From: Pseudomonas sp. CC6-YY-74
GTDB taxonomy: Bacteria; Pseudomonadota; Gammaproteobacteria; Pseudomonadales; Pseudomonadaceae
Length of the DNA: 64,000 nucleotides
Reading direction: 5' to 3'
Assembly (NCBI RefSeq): GCF_002025205.1
Contig: NZ_CP019947.1
Coordinates: forward strand, 2,890,001 to 2,954,000
The notes beneath the pieces were generated by a model. That model saw nothing but the letters and a program-made list of their open reading frames with translations. It searched no databases and was not told the DNA's origin. Shown here piece after piece: positions 1 through 11,810 of the stretch. A program made the translations under genes and the position numbers. How positions within the stretch are numbered: position 1 is the first letter of the stretch; the number at the start of each line of letters is the position of its first letter.

Positions 1-5
1 CCCTC

Positions 6-11
6 TATAAT
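6..11 (+). promoter_or_regulatory. Possible -10 box upstream of algW
   Basis: A TATAAT hexamer lies about 50 bases before the algW start. The -35 region would fall outside the window, and the box could equally serve a divergent or upstream gene, so this is only a candidate. Confidence 0.3.
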
Positions 12-62
12 GGCGCACCTTAAGGGGCATATCAGTCCCCGGCAACCTTCAGGATTTCATCG

Positions 63-1205
<1,143 letters not shown>

Positions 1206-1317
1206 CAGTCCTCCTGCCGCGCAGTTTATCCCGCGGCGTGGCAACCTCTAATCTGCAGCCTGTTCGCCTCGTTGAGATGCAACGCGAATAGGCCGACCGC
1301 CCGATCCTCCTGCGCAG

Positions 1318-1335
1318 GGCGGGCTTTAGCCCACC
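1318..1335. repeat. Short GGCGGGC...GCCCACC inverted repeat
   Basis: The 191-bp space between the convergent genes algW and hisC contains a near-palindrome (ggcgggcttta followed by gcccacc). Sequences of this kind are common between Pseudomonas genes. It could end transcription from either side, but there is no clear U-tract. Confidence 0.4.
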
Positions 1336-1396
1336 AGCCAGGCTGGCCGCCCCGGTGAGCGAAGGCGGATTGCCGCCCAGCCCTCCCTACCGTCGG

Positions 1397-2449
1397 TTAC
1401 AGGCTTGCAAGCGCATCCAGCAACGCTTGGTTTTGCTCCGGCGCGCCAATGCTGATGCGCAGGAACTGGGCGATTCGCGCCTGTTTGAAGTGGCGCACGA
1501 TCACCCCCTGCTCACGCAAGCCGGCCGCCAAGGTCGCCGCATCCTTGTGCGGGTGACGGGCGAAGACGAAATTCGCCGCCGAGGGCAACACCTCGAAGCC
1601 CAGTGCCTGCAGGCCGGCCACCGTAGTTTCACGACTCTCGATGACCTGCTGACAGGTCGCCTCGAAGTACTCGCGATCGTCGAAGGCCGCCGCCGCGCCG
1701 GCAATCGCGATGCGATCCAGGGGATAGGAGTTGAAGCTGTTCTTGATCCGCTCCAGCGCCTCGATCAGATCCGGGTGACCCACCGCCAGACCGACGCGCA
1801 GGCCAGCCAGAGAGCGCGACTTGGACAAGGTCTGGGTCACCAGCAGGTTCGGGTACTGGTCGACCAGACTGATCGCTGTGGCACCGCCGAAATCGATATA
1901 GGCCTCGTCGACCAGCACCACGCTGTCGGGATTGGCCTTGAGCACTTGCTCGATGGCCTCCAGGGCCAACAGGCAGCCGGTCGGCGCATTGGGGTTGGGG
2001 AAGACGATGCCGCCATTGGGCCGAGCGTAGTCCTCGAGCCGAATCTGGAACTGCTCGTCCAGCGCGATCACCTCCGGGGTGATGCCATAGAGGCCGCAGT
2101 AGACCGGGTAGAAGCTGTAGCTGATATCCGGGAACAGCAACGGCTTGTCGTGCTGAAACAGGCCATGGAAGGCATGTGCCAGGACCTCGTCGGAACCGTT
2201 GCCGACGAACACCTGATCGAGCCGCACAGCGTAATAGTCGGCCACGGCCTGCTTCAGGCGCTCGCCATTGGGGTCCGGGTACAGACGCAGGTTGTCGTTG
2301 AGTTCGGCCTGCATCGCGGCAATCGCCTTGGGCGACGGGCCGTAAGGGTTTTCATTGGTATTGAGTTTGACCAGCTTGGCCAGTTTCGGCTGTTCACCCG
2401 GCACATAGGGCACCAGGTCCTTGACGAAGGGGCTCCAGAATTTGCTCAT
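1397..2449 (-). CDS. hisC: Histidinol-phosphate aminotransferase
   Basis: PLP enzyme that interconverts imidazole-acetol phosphate and histidinol phosphate in histidine synthesis. It has 350 residues, typical for the family. The PLP-binding lysine is Lys210 in the motif [14 protein letters not shown]; the aminotransferase motifs NPNAPTG and VDEAYIDF are also present. The start is set at the ATG followed by SKFWSPF because GAGAAGGGCAG precedes it at good spacing; an upstream in-frame start would only add residues encoded by intergenic repeat DNA. It is the last gene of a hisG-hisD-hisC run on the minus strand. Confidence 0.93.
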   Translation of the reverse strand: MSKFWSPFVKDLVPYVPGEQPKLAKLVKLNTNENPYGPSPKAIAAMQAELNDNLRLYPDPNGERLKQAVADYYAVRLDQVFVGNGSDEVLAHAFHGLFQHDKPLLFPDISYSFYPVYCGLYGITPEVIALDEQFQIRLEDYARPNGGIVFPNPNAPTGCLLALEAIEQVLKANPDSVVLVDEAYIDFGGATAISLVDQYPNLLVTQTLSKSRSLAGLRVGLAVGHPDLIEALERIKNSFNSYPLDRIAIAGAAAAFDDREYFEATCQQVIESRETTVAGLQALGFEVLPSAANFVFARHPHKDAATLAAGLREQGVIVRHFKQARIAQFLRISIGAPEQNQALLDALASL

Positions 2450-2479
2450 CTGCCCTTCTCTCCTCGAATTTGTTGCGTT

Positions 2480-2516
2480 GGCGATGGGTATCGCTGCGCT
2501 CAACCCATCCTACGGT
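2480..2516. repeat. Interspersed intergenic repeat (copy A)
   Basis: The hisD-hisC gap contains gatgggtatcgctgcgctc followed by aacccatcctacg. A similar sequence in opposite orientation lies at about 45495-45541, so this is a dispersed repeat and not part of hisC. Confidence 0.6.
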
Positions 2517-2523
2517 GGCGTCG

Positions 2524-3834
2524 TTAGCCCTTGATGCGGTACTCGGCACTGCGCGCGTGGGCGGTCAGCGACTCGCCACGGGCCAGCACCGAAGCGGTCT
2601 TGCCCAGTTCCGACGCACCGGCAGCCGAACACTGGATGATCGAGGAACGCTTCTGGAAGTCGTATACCCCCAGCGGCGAGGAGAAGCGCGCGGTGCCGGA
2701 GGTCGGCAGCACGTGGTTCGGCCCGGCGCAGTAGTCGCCCAGCGCCTCGGCGGTGTAGCGGCCCATGAAGATCGCGCCGGCATGACGGATCTGCGCTAGA
2801 TACTGCTCGGGCTCGGCGACGGACAACTCCAGGTGTTCCGGGGCAATGCGGTTGGCCACCTCGATGGCCTGGGCCATGTCGAGCACCTGGATCAACGCGC
2901 CGCGGGCCTCGAGGGAGGTGCGGATGATCTCGGCACGTTCCATGGTCGGCAGCAGCCTGGCGATGCTCTCGGCCACGCGATCGAGAAAGGCCGCATCCGG
3001 GCTGACCAGGATCGATTGCGCGTCCTCGTCGTGCTCGGCCTGGGAGAACAGGTCCATGGCGATCCAGTCCGGGTCGGTCTGGCCGTCACAGACCACCAGA
3101 ATTTCCGACGGCCCGGCAATCATGTCGATACCGACCTTGCCAAATACGTGGCGCTTGGCGGTAGCCACATAGATGTTGCCAGGGCCGACGATCTTGTCCA
3201 CCGGCGGCACGCTCTCGGTGCCATAGGCCAATGCCGCCACGGCCTGGGCACCGCCGATGGTGAACACCCGGTCGACCCCGGCGATGCAGGCCGCGGCCAG
3301 CACCAGCTCGTTGATCTCGCCACGCGGGGTCGGTACCACCATCACCACTTCCGGCACGCCGGCGACCTTGGCCGGAATGGCGTTCATCAGCACCGAGGAC
3401 GGATAGGAGGCCTTGCCGCCCGGCACATAGAGGCCAGCACGATCCAGCGGGGTGATTTTCTGGCCGAGCACGGTGCCGTCGGCCTCGGTGTAGCTCCAGG
3501 AATCCTGCACCTGCTTCTCGTGGTAGCTGCGCACGCGCTCGGCGGCAAGTTCCAGCGCCTGGCGCTGCGCCGGGGTGATACGGGTCAGGGCCAACTCCAG
3601 ACGCTCGCGCGGCAGGATCAGGTCGGCCATCGAGGCGACTTCGAGACCGTCGAACTTCTGGGTGAACTCGACCAATGCCGCGTCGCCACGCTCGCGCACG
3701 GCCTTGATGATCTCCAGCACACGCTGGTTGACCGCATCATCCGAGACACTTTCCCAGCTGAGCAGATGATCCAGATGACGAGCAAAGTCCTGGTCGGCAG
3801 CGTTGAGTCGGCGGATGGCGATAGCAGCAGTCAT
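2524..3834 (-). CDS. hisD: Histidinol dehydrogenase
   Basis: NAD- and zinc-dependent enzyme performing the last two oxidations of histidine synthesis (histidinol to histidine). It has 436 residues with the family motifs [34 protein letters not shown] and [12 protein letters not shown]; the His of the last motif is a zinc ligand. The start is the ATG before [13 protein letters not shown], preceded by GAGG. A longer form from an ATG further upstream is possible but has no better ribosome site. It lies between hisG and hisC and is probably co-transcribed with murA and hisG. Confidence 0.94.
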   Translation of the reverse strand: MTAAIAIRRLNAADQDFARHLDHLLSWESVSDDAVNQRVLEIIKAVRERGDAALVEFTQKFDGLEVASMADLILPRERLELALTRITPAQRQALELAAERVRSYHEKQVQDSWSYTEADGTVLGQKITPLDRAGLYVPGGKASYPSSVLMNAIPAKVAGVPEVVMVVPTPRGEINELVLAAACIAGVDRVFTIGGAQAVAALAYGTESVPPVDKIVGPGNIYVATAKRHVFGKVGIDMIAGPSEILVVCDGQTDPDWIAMDLFSQAEHDEDAQSILVSPDAAFLDRVAESIARLLPTMERAEIIRTSLEARGALIQVLDMAQAIEVANRIAPEHLELSVAEPEQYLAQIRHAGAIFMGRYTAEALGDYCAGPNHVLPTSGTARFSSPLGVYDFQKRSSIIQCSAAGASELGKTASVLARGESLTAHARSAEYRIKG

Positions 3835-3858
3835 AGCGGGCCTCATGATTGGCAAATG

Positions 3859-3903
3859 CTCGGGCGTCGACAGGCTACCAAGCCCACCGCATGGACGCCC
3901 GAG
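3859..3903 (-). promoter_or_regulatory. Perfect 10-bp hairpin in the hisG-hisD gap
   Basis: CTCGGGCGTC at 3859-3868 pairs with GACGCCCGAG at 3894-3903 across a 25-base loop. On the minus-strand mRNA it falls about 25 bases before the hisD start. No U-tract follows, so mRNA processing or translation control is more likely than termination. The role is inferred. Confidence 0.45.
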
Positions 3904-4002
3904 ATAATTGGCTATGACATGGATAGGCGGCCGAAAATCGCTCCTGCATATTCGGCATTTCCGCCGTCCTTGGCGGTCACGCGGCGCAATGCCGCAAAGG
4001 TA

Positions 4003-4638
4003 TTAGCTGGGGTGTCGTGCCTCTACGGCTTCGCGCAGGGTATCGATCAGTTCCTGGATGCGCGCGTGCTGCATCCTCATCGAAGCCTTGTTGACGATCA
4101 GCCGCGAACTGATGTGGGCGATCAGCTCCTGGGCTTCCAGGCCGTTAGCGCGCAGGGTATTGCCGGTATCGACCACGTCGATGATCTTGTCGGCCAGCCC
4201 CACCAGCGGCGCCAACTCCATCGAGCCGTAAAGCTTGATGATATCGACCTGACGACCCTGCTCGGCGTAGTAACGCTTGGCCACGTTGACGAACTTGGTG
4301 GCCACCCGCAGCCGGCCTTTCGGCTCGGGCGCGCCAACGGCACCGGCGGTCATCAGCTTGCACAGCGCAATGCGCAGATCCAGCGGCTCATACAGGCCCT
4401 GGCCGCCGTACTCGAGCAACACGTCCTTGCCGGCCACGCCGAGATCCGCGGCACCATGCTCGACATAGGTCGGCACATCGGTGGCGCGCACGATCAGCAG
4501 ACGCACATCCGCCTGGGTGGTGGGGATGATCAGCTTGCGGCTTTTATCCGGATTCTCGGTCGGCACAATGCCTGCAGCGGCGAGCAGCGGCAGGGTGTCG
4601 TCGAGGATGCGGCCTTTGGACAGCGCAATCGTCAGCAT
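4003..4638 (-). CDS. hisG: ATP phosphoribosyltransferase, short form
   Basis: First step of histidine synthesis: ATP plus PRPP gives phosphoribosyl-ATP. At 211 residues this is the short HisG type, which lacks the C-terminal regulatory domain and needs HisZ as partner; hisZ is not in the window. Visible motifs are the N-terminal [10 protein letters not shown] and the PRPP-binding stretch around [16 protein letters not shown]. It lies 78 bp downstream of murA on the same strand, the arrangement known in Pseudomonas. Confidence 0.94.
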   Translation of the reverse strand: MLTIALSKGRILDDTLPLLAAAGIVPTENPDKSRKLIIPTTQADVRLLIVRATDVPTYVEHGAADLGVAGKDVLLEYGGQGLYEPLDLRIALCKLMTAGAVGAPEPKGRLRVATKFVNVAKRYYAEQGRQVDIIKLYGSMELAPLVGLADKIIDVVDTGNTLRANGLEAQELIAHISSRLIVNKASMRMQHARIQELIDTLREAVEARHPS

Positions 4639-4716
4639 GAAGCAAATTTCCTTTGGAACTGGACCAGACCAGCCCTTGCGGACTGGCTATGGGACATCGC
4701 CGCGCTCAGCAACAAC

Positions 4717-5994
<1,278 letters not shown>

Positions 5995-6234
5995 TTAGGA
6001 GCGCGCGGCCCAATCGGCACGGCTGAAGAATTTCATGCTCACCGCATGGATACTGCCATCGGCAATCCACGGATTGAGGTGAGCGTAGACCTGCTGTTGA
6101 CGCTTGACCGGGCCCAGGCCAGCCAACTCATCACTAATCAGGTTCAGCTGGAAGTTACAGCCTTCGCCTTCAACTTCCACCTGGGTGTCCGGCAGTTTGG
6201 CCTCCAGGAGGCTTTTCACTTCTAAGGCCTGCAT
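5995..6234 (-). CDS. ibaG: BolA-family protein IbaG
   Basis: 79-residue BolA/IbaG-type protein. The family works with monothiol glutaredoxins in iron-sulfur handling and is linked genetically to envelope integrity. The BolA fold is suggested by GEGCNFQLNLISDELAGL and the helix VKRQQQVYAHLNPWI; the conserved His of the family is in AHLNPWIADGSIHAV. The ATG before QALEVKS is preceded by GAGG; a TTG two codons upstream is less likely. It heads the ibaG-murA unit. Confidence 0.88.
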   Translation of the reverse strand: MQALEVKSLLEAKLPDTQVEVEGEGCNFQLNLISDELAGLGPVKRQQQVYAHLNPWIADGSIHAVSMKFFSRADWAARS

Positions 6235-6346
6235 GCTCAACCTCGATCAACACATTGATTAACGACAGCAGAGTCTTGGGAGCTGGAGGGCTTTTCCGCA
6301 GTAGCACAGCGACAAGCCCGACAGACTACAAAGCTCGCGGTCGCGC

Positions 6347-6376
6347 ATCATACAAAAAAAGCCACGCGCCTGCGAA
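6347..6376 (-). promoter_or_regulatory. Candidate sigma-70 promoter for ibaG-murA
   Basis: On the minus strand a -35-like TTCGCA (6371-6376) and a -10-like TATGAT (6347-6352) are separated by 18 bases, upstream of ibaG. The adjacent A-tract at 6354-6360 reads as a U-tract for transcripts leaving mlaB, so the same stretch may end the mla operon. Both roles are inferred. Confidence 0.35.
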
Positions 6377-6411
6377 CCCCGCACGGAGGTTGTCCCGACC
6401 GCGAGCCGGGC

Positions 6412-6720
6412 TCAGGCTTCCAGCGGCAGCACATCCAGCAGCCCGGAGACACTGGCGATCTCGCGCATCTCCTCGGGCAAACTGCGCACCACCAGGCTTT
6501 TACCTGCAACCTGGGCATCACGCATGAACGCCAGCAACAGCGACAGACCCACGCTGCTGGACTTCTCCACAGACGCGCAGTCGATCACGCAGCGGGCCGC
6601 CTGACTGGCGGCAATCAGCCGTCCGCCCTGCTCGCGCAAGGCCGGGCCACCGAGATAATCGAGCACGCCAGAGAGCTGAAACAGTCCGGACGATTGTTCG
6701 ACGATGGCAGCCTTGCTCAC
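6412..6720 (-). CDS. mlaB: STAS-domain protein MlaB
   Basis: Cytoplasmic STAS subunit of the Mla phospholipid ABC transporter; in the known complex it binds the ATPase MlaF and supports its activity. It has 102 residues with the STAS core VIDCASVEKSSSVGLSLLLAF. The start is a GTG overlapping the mlaC stop (GTGA), which implies translational coupling. It is the last gene of mlaFEDCB. Confidence 0.88.
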   Translation of the reverse strand: MSKAAIVEQSSGLFQLSGVLDYLGGPALREQGGRLIAASQAARCVIDCASVEKSSSVGLSLLLAFMRDAQVAGKSLVVRSLPEEMREIASVSGLLDVLPLEA

Positions 6721-7349
6721 GACTCACCCGCAGACTGACGGGCCTTGGCTACGGTATTGGCCCAGCTGTCGATGACCTTGTCCAGGTCATTACCGTGGTT
6801 CTGCATGGACTGGGCGAACTGATCGCGGAACAGCTTGCCGACGTTGATGCCATTGATGATCAGGTTGCGCATCTTCCAGCCGTCATCCTGCTTGACCATG
6901 GTGTAGGACAGCGGGTAAAGGGTGCCATTACCGTCCTTGATCTCCATGTGCACCGAAGCGCGCTGCGGACTCTGCTTGCCGCTGGATGGCAGCACGCGAA
7001 TATCCTGATTGTTGTATTCGAGCAGGGCGTTGCCATAAAACTGCATCAGACTGCGCTTGAAGTTTTCCTGAAAGCGCTGCATCTGCTCAGGCGTGGCTTG
7101 GCGCGAGTAGCGCACGGTCATCACCCCGCGGGAAATGCCGTCAACATCCACCACCGGACCGAGAATATCGTTCAGCGATGCATAAAAAGCCGCTGGATCG
7201 CTGCGGTATTTGTCTTTATTGACCTTCAGGTCTTCCAGCAGCGTGGTCGTGGTTTGCTCCACCACCTGATGGGCACTCGGCGCGGCGACAGCCAGCAGCG
7301 GCATGGCCGCCAGCAGAGCGAACAGACTGTTACGCAGGGTCTTGAGCAT
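6717..7349 (-). CDS. mlaC: Periplasmic phospholipid carrier MlaC
   Basis: Soluble periplasmic shuttle that carries phospholipid between the outer-membrane MlaA complex and the inner-membrane MlaFEDB complex. It has 210 residues with a signal peptide ending near LAVAAPSA, followed by the Tol2/MlaC domain (KYRSDPAAFYASLNDIL, FRDQFAQSM). The ATG at 7349 is chosen because GAGGG lies 8 bases before it; an ATG at 7364 overlapping the mlaD stop would add five residues. Confidence 0.92.
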   Translation of the reverse strand: MLKTLRNSLFALLAAMPLLAVAAPSAHQVVEQTTTTLLEDLKVNKDKYRSDPAAFYASLNDILGPVVDVDGISRGVMTVRYSRQATPEQMQRFQENFKRSLMQFYGNALLEYNNQDIRVLPSSGKQSPQRASVHMEIKDGNGTLYPLSYTMVKQDDGWKMRNLIINGINVGKLFRDQFAQSMQNHGNDLDKVIDSWANTVAKARQSAGES

Positions 7350-7363
7350 AGTGGGAGCCCTCA

Positions 7364-7831
7364 TTAATTAGCCTCGTCTTTATTGACCGAGTTGAGCAGG
7401 AATTTACCGATCAGGTCCTCCAGCACCAACGACGACTGGGTGTCGTAGATGATACCGCCATCGACGAGCACCTCCTCATCACCGCCAACGCTGATACCGA
7501 TGTACTTCTCACCGAGCAAACCGGCGGTCAGGATCGAAGCAGTCGAATCGGTGGGCAGGTTGTCCACGCTGTCATCCAGCAAGAGGGTGACGCGCCCGGT
7601 GTAGCTGTCGCGATCCAGATCGATTGCGGTCACTTTACCGATGGTCACCCCGGCCATGGTCACCTTGGACCGTATCGTTAGACCGGCAATATTCTCAAAG
7701 TGCGCATAGACCTTGTAAGTATCGCTGCTACCTACCGTCAGACCACTGACGCGCAACGCCAGCAGCAGCAGGGCCAATAACCCGGCCAACAGGAACAGGC
7801 CGACACCAATCTCCAGTGTGCGGTTTTGCAT
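7364..7831 (-). CDS. mlaD: MCE-domain lipid-binding subunit MlaD
   Basis: Membrane-anchored MCE protein. In the family it forms a hexameric ring on the periplasmic face of the MlaFE core and passes lipid to or from MlaC. It has 155 residues: one N-terminal membrane helix (about 8-26, GLFLLAGLLALLLLALRV) and a single MCE domain (about 38-118) with AGLTIRSKVTMAGVTIGKV and GLLGEKYIGIS. The start overlaps the mlaE stop (ATGA). Confidence 0.94.
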   Translation of the reverse strand: MQNRTLEIGVGLFLLAGLLALLLLALRVSGLTVGSSDTYKVYAHFENIAGLTIRSKVTMAGVTIGKVTAIDLDRDSYTGRVTLLLDDSVDNLPTDSTASILTAGLLGEKYIGISVGGDEEVLVDGGIIYDTQSSLVLEDLIGKFLLNSVNKDEAN

Positions 7832-8627
7832 CAGAAGTCTCCAAACATCAAAGTGGTCAGAATAAAGTCCAGCCCCAACACGGCGAGCGAGGCGTAAACC
7901 ACTGTTTTTGTGGTGGCGCGACTGATGCCTTCCGAGGTCGGCTCACAGTCATAGCCCTGAAAAACGGCAATCCAGGTAACGACAAAGCCAAAAACGATGC
8001 TTTTGATCACACCATTGAGCACGTCTTCACGAAACGAAACACTGTTCTGCATGTTGGCCCAGAACGAACCCTCATAAACGCCGAGCCAGTCGACGGCGAC
8101 CATCGCCCCCCCCAGATACCGACCACGCTGAAAATCACCGCGAGCAACGGCATCGAGATGAAACCGGCCCACAGACGCGGCGCAACAATGTACTTGAGCG
8201 GATCGACACCGATCATTTCCAGGCTGGACAATTGCTCGGTGGATTTCATGTTGCCGATTTCCGCTGTCAATGCGGATCCCGCGCGCCCAGCGAACAACAA
8301 GGCGGTGACCACCGGACCGAGTTCGCGCAACAAGGTCAGGGCGACCATCTGCCCAACCGCCTGTTCCGAACCGTAGTCAGACAGGATATTGAAACCCTGC
8401 AACGACAAGACCATGCCGATAAAAACCCCCGACACGACGATGATCGCCAGGGACATCACGCCGACCGAGTACAACTGCTTTATCAGCAACTGCAGCGGAC
8501 TGCCGGCAGAACTGCGACCGAACAGCGCACGCACCAGAAACACCGTCGCACGCCCAAGCGTGGCAACCACATCGATGCCGGCGCGACCAAACAGACGGAT
8601 CCGTTCGAGCGTAGATGTCTTGTGCAT
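7831..8627 (-). pseudogene. mlaE: Mla permease MlaE, interrupted by one frameshift
   Basis: Integral-membrane permease of the Mla transporter. The first part (8627 down to about 8113) encodes an intact N-terminus, through the conserved [22 protein letters not shown] region up to [12 protein letters not shown]. The reading frame then breaks at a run of eight G (C on the plus strand, 8106-8113). The remainder ([16 protein letters not shown] to LMFGDF) follows in another frame. One extra G restores WGGAMVAVD and gives 265 residues, the length I know for the P. aeruginosa homologue. Start and stop overlap mlaF and mlaD in ATGA style, so the gene is otherwise healthy. A sequencing error in the homopolymer is more likely than a real mutation. 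Confidence 0.88.
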
Positions 8628-9436
8628 CAGTGCCCCCCCAATAAATCGTCGCGGTAGTCTGCCGCCGGAAAGTGGAACGGCACCGGCCCGTCTGGAATGC
8701 CTTGCATGAACTGGCGAACGCGAGGGTCATCCGAGTTCATCAACTCATCCGGCGTGCCCTGACCGAGCACCCTGGTGTCGCCCACCAGGTAGATGTAATC
8801 GGCAATGCTGGCGGTTTCCGCCAGGTCGTGGGACACCACGATGCTGGTAATACCCAAGGCATCGCTGAGCAAACGAATCAAGCGCACCAGCACACCCATG
8901 GCAATCGGATCCTGGCCAACGAAAGGCTCGTCGTACATCAGTATCTGGGGATCGAGGGCAATCGCCCGCGCCAGCGCTACGCGGCGCTTCATGCCACCGG
9001 ACAGCTCATCCGGCATCAATTCCAGCGCACCGCGCAGACCCACGGCCTGCAGCTTCATCAGGACAATGTCACGGATCATTTCGTCAGGCAGCTGGGTGTG
9101 CACACGCAGCGGAAAGGCGACGTTCTCGAACACATCCAGGTCAGTGAATAGCGCGCCGCTCTGGAACAGCACGCCCATCTGCTTGCGCATGTCGAACAGC
9201 TCGCTGCGCGAGAGGTTCGGCAAGTTCAGCCCATTGACCCACACCTCCCCCTTGCTCGGCCTGAGCTGCGCACCGATCAGGCGCAACAGCGTGGTCTTGC
9301 CACAGCCGGAAGGCCCCATGATGCCGGTGACCTTGCCACGCGGGATGCGAATGTCTATATCTTTGAAAATGTCCCGGTCGCCCCGCTGAAAACTGAGGTT
9401 TTTCAGCTCGACCGCATATTGCTGCTCGGCACTCAT
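8627..9436 (-). CDS. mlaF: Mla transporter ATPase MlaF
   Basis: ATP-binding subunit of the Mla phospholipid transporter, acting at the inner membrane. The 269 residues include Walker [12 protein letters not shown], the signature [15 protein letters not shown], Walker B ILMYDEPF and the switch His in VVSHDLAET. It is first in mlaFEDCB, and its stop overlaps the mlaE start (ATGA). Confidence 0.95.
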   Translation of the reverse strand: MSAEQQYAVELKNLSFQRGDRDIFKDIDIRIPRGKVTGIMGPSGCGKTTLLRLIGAQLRPSKGEVWVNGLNLPNLSRSELFDMRKQMGVLFQSGALFTDLDVFENVAFPLRVHTQLPDEMIRDIVLMKLQAVGLRGALELMPDELSGGMKRRVALARAIALDPQILMYDEPFVGQDPIAMGVLVRLIRLLSDALGITSIVVSHDLAETASIADYIYLVGDTRVLGQGTPDELMNSDDPRVRQFMQGIPDGPVPFHFPAADYRDDLLGGH

Positions 9437-9525
9437 CTCGACTCCTTGGATGCAGCCTCCCTGACAGACGCCCGCCAGCGCTGCGAAGACACTGCAGTTG
9501 CCGGACCGGCCGAAAATGGCCGGGC

Positions 9526-9555
9526 ACTATAACATTGCCGAATTAGCCTGCCCAA
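9526..9555 (-). promoter_or_regulatory. Candidate promoter for the mla operon
   Basis: In the 282-bp divergent region between mlaF and kdsD, the minus strand shows TTGGGC (9550-9555) and TATAGT (9526-9531) with 18 bases between. It lies about 90 bases before mlaF. The call rests only on resemblance to sigma-70 boxes. Confidence 0.4.
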
Positions 9556-9677
9556 GATCGAACATTTGTTTACAAACCGCCGAGCACATGATCGAACACG
9601 TGCCTGCACGCGACCGCGAAAAGCGCTCAAGCCCGGCCACCGAACGATTCAAAGGTGAGTGCGCGAAACTTTCCCGC

Positions 9678-9683
9678 TATAAT
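9678..9683 (+). promoter_or_regulatory. -10 box for the kdsD-lpt operon
   Basis: A perfect TATAAT lies 35 bases before the kdsD ATG in the divergent region. The matching -35 is poor, so activation by another factor is possible. Confidence 0.45.
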
Positions 9684-9718
9684 CGCCGCCTTTTACTCGA
9701 TATGCCTATAAAGACGCC

Positions 9719-10693
9719 ATGAGCCAGTCCAACGAGCTGATCAAGTCCGCACAACGCACCATTCGCCTGGAACTCGAGGCGATTGAAGAACTGCTGCCAC
9801 GTATCGACAGCAATTTTATTCGCGCCTGCGAACTCATTCTGGCCAGCAAGGGCCGCGTGGTGGTGGTCGGTATGGGCAAGTCAGGGCATATCGGCCACAA
9901 GATTGCCGCCACCCTGGCCAGCACCGGCACCACCGCATTTTTCGTGCATCCGGCCGAAGCCAGCCATGGCGACATGGGCATGATCACCCGCGACGACGTA
10001 GTGCTGGCCCTGTCCAACTCGGGCTCGACGGCGGAAATCATCACCCTGCTGCCGCTGATCAAGCGCCTCGGCATCACCCTGATCAGCATGACCGGCAACC
10101 CGGACTCGCCGCTGGCCAAGGCCGCCGAAGTCAACCTGGACGCCCGCGTATCCCAGGAAGCCTGCCCACTCAACCTGGCGCCGACCTCCTCCACCACCGC
10201 CTCCCTGGTCCTCGGCGACGCCCTGGCCATTGCCCTACTGGAAGCCCGCGGCTTTACCGCCGAAGATTTTGCCTTCTCCCACCCCGGCGGCGCCCTTGGC
10301 CGACGCCTGCTGCTGAAAGTGGAGAACGTCATGCATGCCGGTTCCAGCCTGCCTAGCGTGCAGCGTGGCACCTCGCTGCGTGACGCCCTGCTGGAGATGA
10401 CGCAGAAAGGCCTGGGCATGACCGTAGTAGTCGAGGGCGACGGACGCCTGGCCGGCGTCTTCACCGATGGCGATCTGCGCCGCACCCTGGATCGCGGCAT
10501 CGATGTGCGCCAGTCGAGGATCGATGACGTGATGACCGTGCACGGCAAAACCGCCCGCGCGGAGATGCTCGCCGCCGAAGCACTGAAAATCATGGAAGAC
10601 CACAAGATCAGCGGACTGGTAGTGGTCGACAGCGACGACCGCCCGGTCGGCGCCCTGAATATGCACGACCTGCTACGCGCCGGAGTAATGTGA
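9719..10693 (+). CDS. kdsD: D-arabinose 5-phosphate isomerase
   Basis: Converts ribulose 5-phosphate to arabinose 5-phosphate for Kdo synthesis in LPS. The 324-residue protein has a SIS sugar-isomerase domain (about 35-180; MGKSGHIGHKIAATLASTG, SNSGSTAEI) followed by two CBS domains (about 205-320; VFTDGDLRRTLD, ISGLVVVDSDDRPVG). It starts the operon kdsD-kdsC-lptC-lptA-lptB; its TGA overlaps the kdsC ATG. Confidence 0.95.
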   Translation: MSQSNELIKSAQRTIRLELEAIEELLPRIDSNFIRACELILASKGRVVVVGMGKSGHIGHKIAATLASTGTTAFFVHPAEASHGDMGMITRDDVVLALSNSGSTAEIITLLPLIKRLGITLISMTGNPDSPLAKAAEVNLDARVSQEACPLNLAPTSSTTASLVLGDALAIALLEARGFTAEDFAFSHPGGALGRRLLLKVENVMHAGSSLPSVQRGTSLRDALLEMTQKGLGMTVVVEGDGRLAGVFTDGDLRRTLDRGIDVRQSRIDDVMTVHGKTARAEMLAAEALKIMEDHKISGLVVVDSDDRPVGALNMHDLLRAGVM

Positions 10694-11232
10694 TGCCCCC
10701 TGATGTGATCAACCCTGACCTGCAACAACGCGCCCAGGCAGTCAAACTGGCGATTTTCGATGTCGACGGCGTGCTCACCGACGGCAAGCTCTACTTCCTG
10801 GTCGACGGTAGCGAGTTCAAGACGTTCAACACCCTCGACGGCCACGGCATCAAGATGCTGATCGCTTCGGGCGTGCGCACCGCCATAATCAGCGGACGCA
10901 CGACTCCGGTAGTCGAACGCCGGGCAAAAAATCTGGGCATCCAGCACCTGTACCAGGGCCGCGAAGACAAGCTTGTGGTACTCGACGAGCTTCTTGGCGA
11001 ACTCGGCCTAAGCTATGAGCAAGTCGCCTATTTGGGTGACGACCTGCCGGACCTGCCGGTGATCCGTCGGGTTGGCCTGGGCATGGCGGTCGCCAGCGCA
11101 GACGCGTTTGTGCGCGAGCATGCCCAGGGCGTGACCCAGGCCCGCGGCGGCGAAGGCGCAGCCCGCGAATTCTGCGAGCTGATCATGCGCGCCCAAGGCA
11201 GCCTCGACGCCGCCCAAGCCGCCTACCTGTAG
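10693..11232 (+). CDS. kdsC: Kdo 8-phosphate phosphatase KdsC
   Basis: HAD-superfamily phosphatase that releases phosphate from Kdo 8-phosphate. It has 179 residues without a cap domain. HAD motif I is IFDVDGVLTDG, motif II lies at IISGRTTPV and motif IV at LGDDLPDLPVI. The ATG overlaps the kdsD stop (TGATG); a GTG one codon upstream is in frame but not needed. Confidence 0.94.
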   Translation: MPPDVINPDLQQRAQAVKLAIFDVDGVLTDGKLYFLVDGSEFKTFNTLDGHGIKMLIASGVRTAIISGRTTPVVERRAKNLGIQHLYQGREDKLVVLDELLGELGLSYEQVAYLGDDLPDLPVIRRVGLGMAVASADAFVREHAQGVTQARGGEGAAREFCELIMRAQGSLDAAQAAYL

Positions 11233-11240
11233 AGCCCACT

Positions 11241-11810
11241 ATGCTGCGCAAATTGCTGACACCCGTCCTTTACACTTTCGCGGCCGCACTGCTTGCCGCC
11301 GTAGGCTACTGGAACATCAACCCCGACAGTTTCTCCGAGCAACCGGTACGAGCCCGCGACGAAAACGCCATCGATTTCTATGTGGTCAATGCCACTACCG
11401 TGCAATACCAGGCCGACGGCAAGCTGCATTACCAGATGACCAGCGACAAGCTGGAGCACATCAAGAGCAGCGACATTACCCTGCTGACCAACCCCTTCCT
11501 GCACCTGTATCGCGGCACCGAACTACCCTGGAAGGTGAGTAGCGAGCGCGCCGAAGTGGCGCCGCAAGGCAAGGAAGTGGAATTGATCGACAAAGTCCGC
11601 GTCGAACGCACCGATGCCAAGGGTCGCCCGACCATCCTGACCACCAGCCGCCTGACCGTATTTCCGGATAAGGAATATGCGCAGACCCAGCAAGCCGTTA
11701 GAATCGTCGCGGCCAATGGAGTGACCACGGCACAAGGAATGAAAGCGTATTTGAATGACGGCAGGATGCTCCTGCTGTCCAACGTAAGAGGCCAGCATGA
11801 GGTTCGTTAA
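11241..11810 (+). CDS. lptC: LPS export protein LptC
   Basis: Inner-membrane bitopic component of the Lpt bridge; it receives LPS from LptB2FG and passes it to LptA. It has 189 residues with one N-terminal membrane helix (about 7-23) and a periplasmic beta-jellyroll (NATTVQYQADGKLHYQMTS; LLTNPFLHLY). It follows kdsC by 8 bases, and its last 14 bases overlap lptA. Confidence 0.9.
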   Translation: MLRKLLTPVLYTFAAALLAAVGYWNINPDSFSEQPVRARDENAIDFYVVNATTVQYQADGKLHYQMTSDKLEHIKSSDITLLTNPFLHLYRGTELPWKVSSERAEVAPQGKEVELIDKVRVERTDAKGRPTILTTSRLTVFPDKEYAQTQQAVRIVAANGVTTAQGMKAYLNDGRMLLLSNVRGQHEVR

